Source of the DNA: Paenibacillus lutrae
GTDB taxonomy: Bacteria; Bacillota; Bacilli; Paenibacillales; NBRC-103111
Reading direction: 5' to 3'
Assembly (NCBI RefSeq): GCF_009757775.1
Contig: NZ_RHLK01000004.1
Span: 117,191 to 181,190, forward strand
DNA: 64,000 nt
Of the stretch, positions 8,014 through 17,016 are shown in pieces (position 1 is the first letter of the stretch; every line of letters starts with the position of its first letter). A model generated the notes under the pieces. That model saw only the letters and a list, made by a program, of their open reading frames with translations, had not been told where the DNA came from and ran no database searches. The position numbers were made by a program, and so were the translations under genes.

Positions 8014-9770
8014 AATCCAGCTCCTTCTATGACCGGTATCGTAAAGGTAATAATCGTTCCCTCACCTACCCGGCTGCGTATATGCAGGCCGGCTTCCGGG
8101 CCGTAATGAAGCTGCAGCCTGCGGTGAACATTGCGCAGCCCGTAGCTGCCCGGAACAACAGGCTCATCCGCCGTTTCGGACAATGCAGCACGAATTTCGT
8201 TAACCTTATCCGGATCGATACCCACCCCGGTATCTTCGACCATGAATGTAATTTCGGTACCCATCTGCTGGACGTAGACACAGATCTTCCCTGTCTCCGC
8301 CTGCTTCTGAATGCCGTGAATAAGCGCATTCTCGATCAGGGGCTGCAGAAGCAGCTTCAAGACCTTCTTCTGCCTGATTTCAGAATCTACAATAAAATCA
8401 ATCGTAAACTTATCCGGATAGCGGACCGCCTGAATGGCCGCATAATGCTGCGCATGCGAGATTTCCTGCTGCACCTCGCAGAACTCGGAACCTTTGTTCA
8501 GGCTGAAACGCAGGAAGTCACTCAAATGTCCTACCATTTCGGCTATTTTCATATCGTTGCTCATCAGCGCCATCCAATGCACCGAGGACAGCGTGTTATA
8601 TAGAAAGTGAGGATGAATTTGCGCTTGAAGCGCCAACATGTCCGTTTCTTTCTTGCGGGCTTCATTGCGCTTAACCTGCTCGGTCAGACGCTCAATACGG
8701 TCACTGAGCCGGTTATAGCTTCTCATCAGCTGCCCGACTTCATCTGCGGATGTAACGGGCAAAGGTTTCATCGGTTCTTCCGGATCGGTATCCTTCAGGA
8801 AACGCGTCAGCATTAAGAGCGGCTCGGTCACCTTCTGCACGAAGAACAAAACCAGGGACGACACCAGCACGACCGCAATCGCTGCGGCCAAAGCCGTAAG
8901 CAGCAGCACATATTCGTTCTGCTTGCGGAAATCTTCGAACGGCATAACCCCGACCAGCTTCCAGTCTACACCGGGCACAGTATCGTAGAGGACCGTCCTC
9001 TTCTCTTTGCCTTCACCTATATTGAACGTTCCGGAGGTGCCCTCCAATTCGGGAAGATCCGGCATCCATTCTTTAATCGGACTGTTCCACAGCTTCGAAT
9101 TTCCGCCCGCGACCAGCTTACGCTCGCCGTCCAGCAGGAACACCTGCCCGTTCTCACTGATTGCCGACTTACGCACCAGTTCCGCAATCACGTTCTGATC
9201 CAGGCTGATCGTCATTCTGCCCAGATGGGCAAATGTATTCGTGCTGCGGACAGGACGAACAAGGGAGATCACTCTCTGCTCTCCTATCGTAGTGCGATTT
9301 GTATAAAGAGGCGTCCACCATTTGGGACGATCCCCTTCCGATATATCTTTGGGCCCCGGCCAATCCGGCATTCCGGACTTTACAATACTCGTATTGGACA
9401 ATTCCGGAAGATCGCGGGCAGAATGGATCGTAATCTCAGCGATATAAGGCTTGGAAAACGCCAAATTAGTCAAAAAACCGATAATGATCGTCGGTCTCAG
9501 AGCATCCCACTGCGTGTCCGACAGGTACTGCTGGACATCTCTTTGCCCGATTAGAAATATAGACATATTTTCGACATCCTGTACCATAAGCTCCAGATTC
9601 GTCCGCATTTGAGCCAATAAATTCATACCGGCCTGCGATGCCTTTTCTTCGGTCACCGAGGCGGCCATCTGATAAGAAAATATCCCGAAGGACAGGAGCG
9701 GAATCCCGATAGACACAAGCATCAGAAAAGATAATTTACGTTTGAGCGAACGCCCCAGCCACCGCTTCAT
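8010..9770 (-). CDS. Sensor histidine kinase (YesM/LytS-type)
   Basis: A 586-residue membrane kinase. Helices at about residues 13-33 and 287-311 bracket an extracellular sensing domain of about 250 residues (dCACHE-like). A HAMP linker follows (about 312-365), then a His_kinase region with LQAQIHPHFLYNTLS (His388 in the PHF motif is the expected phosphoacceptor), and an ATPase domain with LIENALIHG (N box), DTGVGI and GSYGLRNVHRRL. Its stop overlaps the start of the response regulator, so the two are translationally coupled. Cognate pairs of this kind usually sit next to the sugar transporters they control, as here. Confidence 0.93.
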   Translation of the reverse strand: MKRWLGRSLKRKLSFLMLVSIGIPLLSFGIFSYQMAASVTEEKASQAGMNLLAQMRTNLELMVQDVENMSIFLIGQRDVQQYLSDTQWDALRPTIIIGFLTNLAFSKPYIAEITIHSARDLPELSNTSIVKSGMPDWPGPKDISEGDRPKWWTPLYTNRTTIGEQRVISLVRPVRSTNTFAHLGRMTISLDQNVIAELVRKSAISENGQVFLLDGERKLVAGGNSKLWNSPIKEWMPDLPELEGTSGTFNIGEGKEKRTVLYDTVPGVDWKLVGVMPFEDFRKQNEYVLLLTALAAAIAVVLVSSLVLFFVQKVTEPLLMLTRFLKDTDPEEPMKPLPVTSADEVGQLMRSYNRLSDRIERLTEQVKRNEARKKETDMLALQAQIHPHFLYNTLSSVHWMALMSNDMKIAEMVGHLSDFLRFSLNKGSEFCEVQQEISHAQHYAAIQAVRYPDKFTIDFIVDSEIRQKKVLKLLLQPLIENALIHGIQKQAETGKICVYVQQMGTEITFMVEDTGVGIDPDKVNEIRAALSETADEPVVPGSYGLRNVHRRLQLHYGPEAGLHIRSRVGEGTIITFTIPVIEGAGL

Positions 9771-9914
9771 ACGATTCCCCCGCTAGTTTTTTTACGGCTT
9801 TTTCCAATGGAAAATTCTGTTTTGTGTTAGTTGAAATGGAATGATTTTTCCTAATCGTATCATAAATATCGCAGAAAAAGCCCAACAATTTAAAGGGCAT
9901 ATCTATCCAGCCAA

Positions 9915-9943
9915 TTTCCAAATGTGCCGTAAAAGAGTATAAT
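9915..9943 (+). promoter_or_regulatory. Predicted sigma-A promoter for the B12 sensor operon
   Basis: A consensus -10 TATAAT at 9938-9943 with a weak -35 TTTCCA at 9915-9920, spaced by 17 bases. It is about 105 bp upstream of the start codon at 10056, in the gap between divergent operons. Confidence 0.5.
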
Positions 9944-10055
9944 AGAAGATATGTAAGACATTTTCACCTTGTATTTCACCTTGTCGCAAGGCATAAATCG
10001 CAGGCTAGTTCATTCTTACAAGCCTTCATATTGTTAAAGGAGGTCAACCCGAATC

Positions 10056-11138
10056 ATGAATCATGAAGACACGGGTCGGCGCCTTTTACGAATGGCCGAC
10101 GAATTAGCGGAATATGTCACTCATCTGCAGTATCAGCTTCAACCCGATCTCATGGATCGTTTTGGAGAGCGCGGCCGGCAATTGGCCCGGCAGGACTCCA
10201 ATTACAGTATCCGTTATCTGGCGGAGAGCATTCATATGCAAAGCCCGGATTTATTCAGCCATTACACGTCCTGGGCCGTGGAATTGCTCGCCGGCTACAA
10301 GTTGTCCAAGGAAGATATGGCCCTTAACTACCAGTTGATCGAGCAAGCTGTTAATGAACATTTCGATGAGCCGGACCGGAACTTGATCGTCCAGTATGTA
10401 CATGTCGGACTGAATCAAATGCAATCCGCTGTTGCTTCACAATCTTTCCTGACCGCTGACCAGCCGTTAGCGGATACGGCTACCGCATACACGAATGCCC
10501 TGCTCCGGGCGGACCGCAGAGAGGCTTTGCAGCTCGTTCTGGACCGTGTGGAAGCGGGCATCCCTATCACTGATTTATACCTTCATGTATTCCAACCGTC
10601 CCAGAGGGAAATCGGCCGTCTCTGGCAGACCAATCAGATCTCGGTGGCACAGGAGCACTTGTGTACTGCCGCCACGCAGATGGTGATGTCGCACCTATAC
10701 CCCTACTTATTTGCAACGAAGCGCAACGGCGGCACGATGGTAGCCGCTTGTGTCGGTGAAGAACTGCATGAGATCGGACTGCGTATGGTCTCTGACCTAT
10801 TCGAGCTGAATGGCTGGGATACCTATTATTTGGGTGCCAATGTCCCCTCACGCAGTCTAATCCGGACACTAGTCGAGAAAAAGGCCAATATAGTCGCTAT
10901 TTCGGCAACGATGACATTCCATGTGCACTTGGTGGAGGAACTGATCGCTGAGATTCGCAGCAGCGAAGCAGGAGATAATGTGCACATTCTAGTGGGAGGA
11001 CTGCCGTTTAATATTGACCGGGAACTTTGGCGTAAAGTCGGAGCCGACGGTTACGCCAACGACGCGCAGGAAGCCATCCGGCTGGCGGAACACTGGAAGC
11101 ACCACCGTATCGGAAACGAACTAGCACGGCCTATTTAA
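10056..11138 (+). CDS. Cobalamin-binding sensor protein with CarH-type W-x9-EH motif
   Basis: A 360-residue soluble protein with a strong site AAAGGAGG upstream of the ATG. Residues 1-130 are helical and of no recognised family. Residues ~140-220 match the helical B12 cap domain, with Trp190, nine residues, then Glu200-His201. This W-x9-EH signature is known from the CarH/LitR light sensors that use adenosylcobalamin. Residues ~226-345 form the Rossmann-like B12-binding domain with E236-x-H238-x-x-G241 (the lower axial His), SATMT (283-287) and LVGG (312-315). There is no MerR DNA-binding domain. The gene ends 33 bp before a hybrid histidine kinase, so it probably passes a light or cobalamin signal to that kinase. 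A methyltransferase corrinoid protein is an alternative, but no methyltransferase is nearby. Confidence 0.85.
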   Translation: MNHEDTGRRLLRMADELAEYVTHLQYQLQPDLMDRFGERGRQLARQDSNYSIRYLAESIHMQSPDLFSHYTSWAVELLAGYKLSKEDMALNYQLIEQAVNEHFDEPDRNLIVQYVHVGLNQMQSAVASQSFLTADQPLADTATAYTNALLRADRREALQLVLDRVEAGIPITDLYLHVFQPSQREIGRLWQTNQISVAQEHLCTAATQMVMSHLYPYLFATKRNGGTMVAACVGEELHEIGLRMVSDLFELNGWDTYYLGANVPSRSLIRTLVEKKANIVAISATMTFHVHLVEELIAEIRSSEAGDNVHILVGGLPFNIDRELWRKVGADGYANDAQEAIRLAEHWKHHRIGNELARPI

Positions 11139-11171
11139 AGGCCTTCGTTTGCCGAGGAAGGAGGATTCTAC

Positions 11172-12917
11172 GTGGATCCGAATTACACCGAGCAAGACCT
11201 AACCGAAATCACCCATTATCGCCAGACGATTGAGAAGCTGTCTAATCAGCTCATACAGGCAAGACACCGTGAGGAACAAGTATTATCCGAGTTCAGTGCC
11301 CTGAATAACGAGCTTGTTAACTTACAGAGGGAGCTATCCAAGACTAATGTCGAGGTGGTTCAGTCCAAAGCGGAAGCAGAACGGGCTAACGAGGCCAAAA
11401 GTATGTTTCTGGCGACCATGAGCCATGAAATCCGCACCCCCATGAACGGCATACTGGGAATGGCGGAATTATTGTCCCATACACTGGAGACAGACGAGCA
11501 GAGACAGTCCATCGCCATTATAGAGGAGTCCGCTTCTCTTCTCCTTACCATCATTAACGACATTCTGGATTTATCCAAAATCGAAGCCGGGCACATGCAG
11601 GCCGAACCGGAAACGTTCGAAGTCAGGAAGCTGCTTGATCATGCCATCCGGCTCCTGGAGCCTAACGCGGCCCGCAAGAACAATACCCTGCAAGGTGTCA
11701 TTGACGACACGGTAAACAGCCATCTGATCGGCGATGCGGGGAGAATCCGGCAGATTCTGATCAACCTGGCCGGAAATGCCATTAAATTCACGGAGAACGG
11801 TGACATTCAAATCCGGATCAGGCTGTTGCAAAGCTCATCCGCATACCAGACGCTGCGATTTGAAATATCCGATACGGGAATCGGGATTGCCGATGAACAT
11901 GTACACCGGGTATTCGATCCCTTCTACCAGGCACATACACAGCACGAAGATGCGCAGAAAAGCACGGGCCTCGGTCTTTCAATCTGCAAACGACTTGTTG
12001 AATGGATGGAGGGACGGATTGATGTAACGAGCAGGATCGGTTCCGGCTCCACCTTCTGGTTCGAGCTTCAGCTGGCCTTGCCGGCCGAAGCCGACTATCA
12101 GGCGGACACGGCGGCGGCATCCAGGAATGCCAAGCAAGCTATTGGCGGCTCACAAGCCTTTACGGACGAAGAACGCAAGCAGCCCCTGCTGCTTGTCGAG
12201 GATAATGCGATTAACCGGCAGGTCGCGCTTCTGCAGCTGCAGAAGCTTGGTTTTACCGAAATTGATACGGCTGTGAATGGCGAGGAAGCCATTGAAGCCA
12301 GGTCCCGCAAAGACTATTCGCTTATTCTGATGGACTCGCAAATGCCCGTCGTGGACGGTCTGCAGGCCACGGAGCTGATCCGAGAGTGGGAAACCGCCCG
12401 GCGGCACCCGCGCACGGCTATCATCGCGCTGACGGCCAGCGCCATGGCTAGTGACCGCCAGCGCTGTCTGGACGCCGGAATGGACGACTACCTGACCAAA
12501 CCGCTGCAGCTGGCGAAACTGCAGACGGCAGTCCGCAAATGGCTGCCGGCAGGTCCGCCTATCTCAACCAACCGGCATATTCTTATACCGGAAGTCATCG
12601 AGGAGCTGAACGGCTTGGATGAGCCTGGTTCTCCGAGTGTCCTTGCTCTCTTGCTGCGCATGTACAAAGAGCAGGCGCCCGCTAAACTTCATCAACTCGA
12701 AGAGAGGCTGCGGAGCAAAGATTTGGCAGGGATACGCTACATGGCTCACGATCTTAAATCAACCAGTCTGAGCCTTGGAATCGATCATTTGTCTAAGCTG
12801 TTCGAGAACATCGAAACACAAGCCAAGGGTGGAACGGTCGAATACTCGGATGCTGCAATGCGCGAGCTGTGGCAGGCTTATGAAGAAGCTTGCTGCGAGC
12901 TGCAGAGGCTGCTCTAA
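11172..12917 (+). CDS. Hybrid sensor histidine kinase with receiver and HPt domains
   Basis: A 581-residue protein with no membrane segment. A GTG start is chosen because GAAGGAGG lies just upstream. Residues 10-75 form a coiled coil. A HisKA domain follows with His85 ([13 protein letters not shown]), then an ATPase domain with [17 protein letters not shown] and GLGLSI, a receiver with VEDN and the acceptor Asp in LILMDSQMP (about residue 390), and a C-terminal HPt domain with His in MAHDLKSTS (about residue 525). It has no sensing domain of its own and follows the B12-binding protein in the same transcription unit, so the B12 protein is the likely input. A final response regulator is not encoded next to it. 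Confidence 0.93.
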   Translation: MDPNYTEQDLTEITHYRQTIEKLSNQLIQARHREEQVLSEFSALNNELVNLQRELSKTNVEVVQSKAEAERANEAKSMFLATMSHEIRTPMNGILGMAELLSHTLETDEQRQSIAIIEESASLLLTIINDILDLSKIEAGHMQAEPETFEVRKLLDHAIRLLEPNAARKNNTLQGVIDDTVNSHLIGDAGRIRQILINLAGNAIKFTENGDIQIRIRLLQSSSAYQTLRFEISDTGIGIADEHVHRVFDPFYQAHTQHEDAQKSTGLGLSICKRLVEWMEGRIDVTSRIGSGSTFWFELQLALPAEADYQADTAAASRNAKQAIGGSQAFTDEERKQPLLLVEDNAINRQVALLQLQKLGFTEIDTAVNGEEAIEARSRKDYSLILMDSQMPVVDGLQATELIREWETARRHPRTAIIALTASAMASDRQRCLDAGMDDYLTKPLQLAKLQTAVRKWLPAGPPISTNRHILIPEVIEELNGLDEPGSPSVLALLLRMYKEQAPAKLHQLEERLRSKDLAGIRYMAHDLKSTSLSLGIDHLSKLFENIETQAKGGTVEYSDAAMRELWQAYEEACCELQRLL

Positions 12918-12935
12918 TTTATGTTATACCTACAC

Positions 12936-12967
12936 TAGACTGGACGTCACGACGTCTGGTTTTTTTG
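12936..12967 (+). terminator. Terminator of the B12 sensor operon
   Basis: A CTGGACGTC/GACGTCTGG-type imperfect stem followed by seven T, 20 bp after the kinase stop codon. Confidence 0.6.
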
Positions 12968-13256
12968 TGTGCATCGCCAAATTATGAGCTTTCTTACCGG
13001 CGGCAAATGGCAAGCCTTGCGTCACCGCTCGTCCTACAACCCTTACAGCCTATTGTATTTATCGGAGCCGTCATAAAAAATCTGCACTCTTTTTTACAAT
13101 CTTTTTTGCATACCGAGGATATCTCCTTTACATGCCTGGCAACTCATCAAATTTGTGTTCACGGCCAGGAACTTGTAAACTTTTAAATAGAGCTGTTTAT
13201 GCGTCTCTTCCGATAAGACACATCCTCAGTGCAAAGGTATTTATAGGAGGATTAAT
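12968..13256. other. Intergenic leader of the alarmone synthetase gene
   Basis: About 290 bp without a supported gene. One forward frame covers part of it but lacks a ribosome binding site. The strip just before 13257 has the site AGGAGG. No clear consensus promoter was found; the relatives of ywaC in Bacillus are stress-induced through ECF sigma factors, but I could not identify such a promoter here. Confidence 0.4.
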
Positions 13257-13916
13257 TTGAAATTGGAATTAAAAAACATGAAAGAATGGGCCCGGTTCTT
13301 ACTCACTTATAAATTTGCTTTGGATGAAGTCAGTACGAAACTGCAAATTTTAAATGAAGAATTCCAGTTCATTCATGAATACAACCCCATCGAGCATATG
13401 AAAACCCGGATTAAATCGGCGGAGAGCATCGTCAGCAAGCTTAAACGCAAAAATCTGGATGTAAGCATTGAGAATACGAAACAATATATCCGTGATATTG
13501 CGGGCATCCGGATTATTTGTTCTTTTACAACGGATATGTACCAGATTTATGAAATGATATGCGGACAAGACGACGTGCGTGTCATACAAACAAAAGATTA
13601 TATCCAAAATCCGAAACCAAACGGATACCAGAGCCTCCATCTCATTATTGATATTCCGGTTTATTTGACGAACCGGGTGGAGCATGTGCCTGTAGAAATC
13701 CAAATCCGGACTGTTGCCATGGATTTCTGGGCCAGTCTGGAGCACAAGATTTATTACAAATACAACGCAGGCATACCTCCCCAAATCCAGCAGGAGCTTA
13801 AGGATACGGCCGATATGATCTCCTCTCTGGACCGTAGGATGCTTGCCTTGAATGAAGATGTACAGAATCACATCAATTCGATGAACCCACCCCTGGACGC
13901 AGCTGCCCGGGCGTAA
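13257..13916 (+). CDS. ywaC: Small alarmone synthetase (YwaC/RelP type)
   Basis: A 219-residue protein starting at TTG after the site AGGAGG. It makes (p)ppGpp from ATP and GTP or GDP. It carries the RelA/SpoT synthetase core without an HD hydrolase domain: YNPIEHMKTRIKS (about 41-53), YIRDIAGIRIICSF (76-89, with the catalytic Asp), NPKPNGYQSLHLII (118-131) and EIQIRTVAMDFWASLEHKIYYK (149-170). The segment LLTYKFALDEVSTKL and the NPIEH motif are closer, from memory, to Bacillus YwaC (also called SasA or RelP) than to YjbM. It stands alone, with a NaK-like channel 69 bp downstream on the same strand. Confidence 0.9.
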   Translation: MKLELKNMKEWARFLLTYKFALDEVSTKLQILNEEFQFIHEYNPIEHMKTRIKSAESIVSKLKRKNLDVSIENTKQYIRDIAGIRIICSFTTDMYQIYEMICGQDDVRVIQTKDYIQNPKPNGYQSLHLIIDIPVYLTNRVEHVPVEIQIRTVAMDFWASLEHKIYYKYNAGIPPQIQQELKDTADMISSLDRRMLALNEDVQNHINSMNPPLDAAARA

Positions 13917-13985
13917 AATGCGCAGGCACTCAAGCTGCTCCATCCCAGACACCCGGATACATCAAAATGGAGATGAAATCGAAAT

Positions 13986-14345
13986 ATGGTATCTTTTCTA
14001 CTGACGCTTAAAAGACTGCTGACCGGAATATGGCATGCATTCAAAGAAAAGGATTTTCAAGTGCTGTTTGTGCTTACCCTGCTGATCTTATTTTCGGGCA
14101 CGATTTTCTATCATGAAGTAGAAGGACTATCCTGGCTGGATTCCCTTTATTTCTGTGTAGCTACCCTCAGCACGGTCGGCCACCCGGATTTTGCGCCGCA
14201 GACAGAGTTCGGCAAGATTTTCACCATCTTCTATATCATTGCCGGAACCGGCTTATTCCTGGGGTTGATTCTTTACGTAGCCTTCGGCATCTTAACCAGT
14301 AAAAATAAACCGTCACGCCTAAGAAGAGGCGCCAAACAGGAATAA
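13986..14345 (+). CDS. NaK-like two-helix cation channel with filter TVGHPD
   Basis: A 119-residue protein with two membrane helices (about 25-43 and 77-100) around a pore loop. Along its whole length it resembles the Bacillus cereus NaK channel as I recall it: SFLLTLKR at the start, FQVLFVL, SGTIFY, and PQTEFGKIFTI after the filter. The filter is T63-V64-G65-H66-P67-D68 where NaK has TVGDGN and potassium channels have TVGYGD. Residue numbering matches NaK exactly. It should form a tetrameric cation channel, but the His-Pro pair replaces residues that line two ion sites, so selectivity is uncertain. It may be co-transcribed with the alarmone synthetase gene upstream. Confidence 0.85.
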   Translation: MVSFLLTLKRLLTGIWHAFKEKDFQVLFVLTLLILFSGTIFYHEVEGLSWLDSLYFCVATLSTVGHPDFAPQTEFGKIFTIFYIIAGTGLFLGLILYVAFGILTSKNKPSRLRRGAKQE

Positions 14346-14368
14346 AGACCGGTGATACAACAACAGGC

Positions 14369-14413
14369 AGAGCCCCGACCTTCCAGTGGAGAATGGAAAA
14401 GTCGGGGCTCTTT
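14369..14413. terminator. Bidirectional terminator
   Basis: Stem AGAGCCCCGAC/GTCGGGGCTCT followed by TTTATT on the plus strand. It sits between the channel gene and the convergent threonine synthase gene. Confidence 0.75.
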
Positions 14414-14456
14414 ATTGGTTTGATTATGGAATTAACTGGCTGCCGGCCGCGGTTCT

Positions 14457-15710
14457 TTACTTGATGGCCGCCAGAATATCTTCAAAGCTCAGACTCGCCG
14501 GAATGATTTTGTTCGAGAACGGTTTGTTTTCTTCCAAATGATATTCCCTGAGCGCATCGGTGTCTTTGAGCATGTTGCCTGTCAGAATGCAGGCAACCGT
14601 CTCGTCCTTATCGATGATCTGCTGGCCGACCAGCTTCTTAAGTCCCGCTACTGTTGCAGCAGAAGCAGGCTCACAGCCGATACCGGAAGCGTCCACGACG
14701 GCCTTGGCATTCAGGATTTCTTCGTCCGTAACGGAAACCGCCACACCGTTAGTCTCCTGCAGCGTACGCTGCGCCTTGCGCCAGCTCGGCGGATCACCGA
14801 TGTTCAGGGCTGATGCTCTCGTATAAGGATTCGGCTCCGCTTCGAGCGCCGCCTTGCCTTCCGAGATCATCTTGTAGAACGGGCTCGCGCCTTCGGCCTG
14901 GATGAGCGCGACGCGCGGCAGCTTGTCGATCAGGCCGAGAGCGTACAGGTCAGACAAGCCTTTACCCAGCGCCGACACATTGCTGAGCGCACCGCCAGGG
15001 ACGACAATCCAGTCCGGCAGCTTCCAGCTCAGTACCTGGGCCAGCTCGTACACGATGCTCTTCTGGCCTTCAATCCGGAATGGATTGATCGAATTGCAAA
15101 TATAGAGACCCAGCTTCTCGCTATTTTCCTCCAGGAATTTGATCCCGTGATCATAGGTTCCTTCAATAGAGAAAATATTAGCGCCATAAGCTAAAGTTTG
15201 AAGTACTTTATTGAGTGAAATATTCTTGTTCGGCACAAACACGTATGAGCTGCGTTCCGCGATGGACGCATACATGGCAAGAGAGGACGATGTGTTCCCC
15301 GTCGACGTGCATGTGAAGCGGTCATAACCAAGCGAACGGCCGTGAGTGACGGCAACCGTCATGCCGTTGTCCTTGAAGGAGCCGCTTGGGTTCTCGCTCT
15401 GCGCCTTGAGCCACACGCTGCGAGTTCCGGCATAACGGGCTACCGCCTCGCTGCGGTACAGGCCTGTGTTGCCTTCGTATTTAGTCACGATTGCGGAGTC
15501 GTCCACTTCAGGGAAGATCAGCTCTTTGTAGCGCCACACGCCGCTCGCATATGGAGACAACCGGTCGGAGAGACGGCTGTGAAAAAGCTGTTTTAACTCT
15601 TCCGCATCCAGTCCGGAGAAATCCTGACGGATATCCAGCATCCCGTTACAAGTACAGGTATAGCGAAAGCTTGAAAATTCCTCGTTACATTCTACGCAAA
15701 CAAATTTCAT
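14457..15710 (-). CDS. thrC: Threonine synthase
   Basis: A 417-residue PLP enzyme that converts O-phosphohomoserine to threonine. PLP is held by Lys113 in NPSGSFKDNGM. STGNTSSSLAMYA (about 135-147) and PGGALSNVSALGKG (about 238-251) are phosphate and cofactor loops. The N terminus has Cys5, Cys8, Cys19 and Cys21 in a small zinc-ribbon-like pattern, seen in the longer threonine synthase subclass. It stands alone rather than with hom and thrB. No T-box or other leader was recognised in the 240 bp upstream. Confidence 0.93.
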   Translation of the reverse strand: MKFVCVECNEEFSSFRYTCTCNGMLDIRQDFSGLDAEELKQLFHSRLSDRLSPYASGVWRYKELIFPEVDDSAIVTKYEGNTGLYRSEAVARYAGTRSVWLKAQSENPSGSFKDNGMTVAVTHGRSLGYDRFTCTSTGNTSSSLAMYASIAERSSYVFVPNKNISLNKVLQTLAYGANIFSIEGTYDHGIKFLEENSEKLGLYICNSINPFRIEGQKSIVYELAQVLSWKLPDWIVVPGGALSNVSALGKGLSDLYALGLIDKLPRVALIQAEGASPFYKMISEGKAALEAEPNPYTRASALNIGDPPSWRKAQRTLQETNGVAVSVTDEEILNAKAVVDASGIGCEPASAATVAGLKKLVGQQIIDKDETVACILTGNMLKDTDALREYHLEENKPFSNKIIPASLSFEDILAAIK

Positions 15711-15947
15711 TTGATTTCGATAGACTAATAGCCTATCTTCCTCCTCACAGGATCGGATTCATCACCGCTTCACGGTAATGGCTGGCAAGAATGAATCTGG
15801 TTTCTTCTACTCCAGATAAATATATCAGGAACATTAAGGAAATTGGATCTTTGTGTGGTATTTTGGCATACTCTATTCAAAAAATCAATAGTTTTGCCAG
15901 TCTTTATGCATCCGATTCAAATGTAGACGAGTGAATAATTAATGAGC
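15711..15947. other. Gap between thrC and the truncated phosphotransferase
   Basis: 237 bp with no supported gene, RNA structure or repeat seen. One 47-codon forward frame is open but lacks a ribosome binding site. Confidence 0.4.
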
Positions 15948-16397
15948 TTAAACTCGATTTAAATAAGGCCGGCAATAATGTTCGGCGAAAAAAGGGAAAT
16001 TGTTCCTTAATCCCTCATGTTCATGCGGATGTCGCGTGTGGAAAGCAAAGTTACGGATAACAGCGAGGATGATATAAGCATCCAGATAAAGAAGTTCTTC
16101 CCCAGCAATTCCTCTCTCCTGCATATAAGCTTCCGCTAATTGCTTTCGTCTTGGCACATCGAGATGGAGACATGTCACGGCAACGTCAAGCAGGAAGGGC
16201 CCGAAGCCGCAACAGGAGAAGTCGATCGGCAATAATTGAGTATCATGGGCAAGATAATTGTCCTCATGCAAATCTGCGTGGAGAAGTCCCCATCTTTGTT
16301 CATTCAGCTGATATCCTGACAAGTCTTCAACTATCTTGTCCATTGTCTCTCTTAACACAGCATAATCCTGTTCCTTCAGAACGCCCTGCTCGATCAT
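15948..16397 (-). pseudogene. Aminoglycoside phosphotransferase-family fragment (C-terminal half)
   Basis: 149 residues from the first ATG. It carries the APH/choline-kinase catalytic core: GLLHADLHEDNYL (His-x-Asp-Leu-His-x-x-Asn, about residues 58-68) and LPIDFSCCGFGPFLLDVA (the DFG-like metal-binding Asp). Family members are about 300 residues, so the ATP-binding N lobe is missing. The frame stays open upstream for only 13 codons before a stop inside the next gene, so the missing half is not present in another obvious frame. It is probably a remnant. An alternative is a short protein that is made but cannot bind ATP in the usual way. Confidence 0.7.
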
Positions 16398-16413
16398 CGA
16401 CCGTATACTAGAC

Positions 16414-16836
16414 TTACCCGCTCGGGTATCTCTCTGTCAAAAACCTCACCGACTCGCGGATTAAAGCTTGTAAACCATCCACATCAATATCCGCCAGCTT
16501 ATTCACATACACGCATGCTTTTCCTGCCGTATGTTTGCCCAAGTTCTCTAACAGTTCATCTCTTCGGGTATCCCCTGTCGCAAAATACAAGCTTATCTTC
16601 GCTTTACGAGGTGAAAAGCCAACCAGAGGTGCATCGCCTTCATGGCCCGATTCATATTTGTAGTGATAAGAGCCAAATCCGATAATAGTCGGCCCCCACA
16701 TCTTGGCTGCGTACCCGGTGGCTTCAGTGAAAATATCTAACAATTGATAGGCGTCTTCACGTTTCTGTGGGCTGCCGACACTTTCTATGAATTCGATAAC
16801 ACTGGCATCCGTTTCTTTGGTTTTTAGCTCGTACAT
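16414..16836 (-). CDS. DUF1801 domain protein
   Basis: A 140-residue soluble protein of the DUF1801 (YdhG-like) fold. The family's features are visible: DAYQLLDIFTEATG, MWGPTIIGFGSYHYKYESG (about 46-64), GFSPRKAKISLYF and GKHTAGKACVYVNKLADID. The start has GGAG nine bases upstream. The function of the family is unknown, though the fold is related to the SufE/YdhG group. It ends 17 bp before the truncated phosphotransferase frame. Confidence 0.85.
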   Translation of the reverse strand: MYELKTKETDASVIEFIESVGSPQKREDAYQLLDIFTEATGYAAKMWGPTIIGFGSYHYKYESGHEGDAPLVGFSPRKAKISLYFATGDTRRDELLENLGKHTAGKACVYVNKLADIDVDGLQALIRESVRFLTERYPSG

Positions 16837-17016
16837 GTGCAGATCTCCATTCTTTGATGTAAGTGTCCTTTTAGGTTATCCGCAGAATCAACTTTTACAC
16901 TTATCCGTCGGTCGAGCAAACCATGTCACGCAGCTGACAAAATCATTCCAATCATTGTTTACTGACATCTATAATCTCTGAGCCCTTACTTGCAGGCCTT
17001 TTCATATTACGCGGTA

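Noticed and set aside
12890..13186. 98-codon frame after the hybrid kinase
   Set aside because: It begins inside the kinase gene, crosses the terminator and has no binding site.
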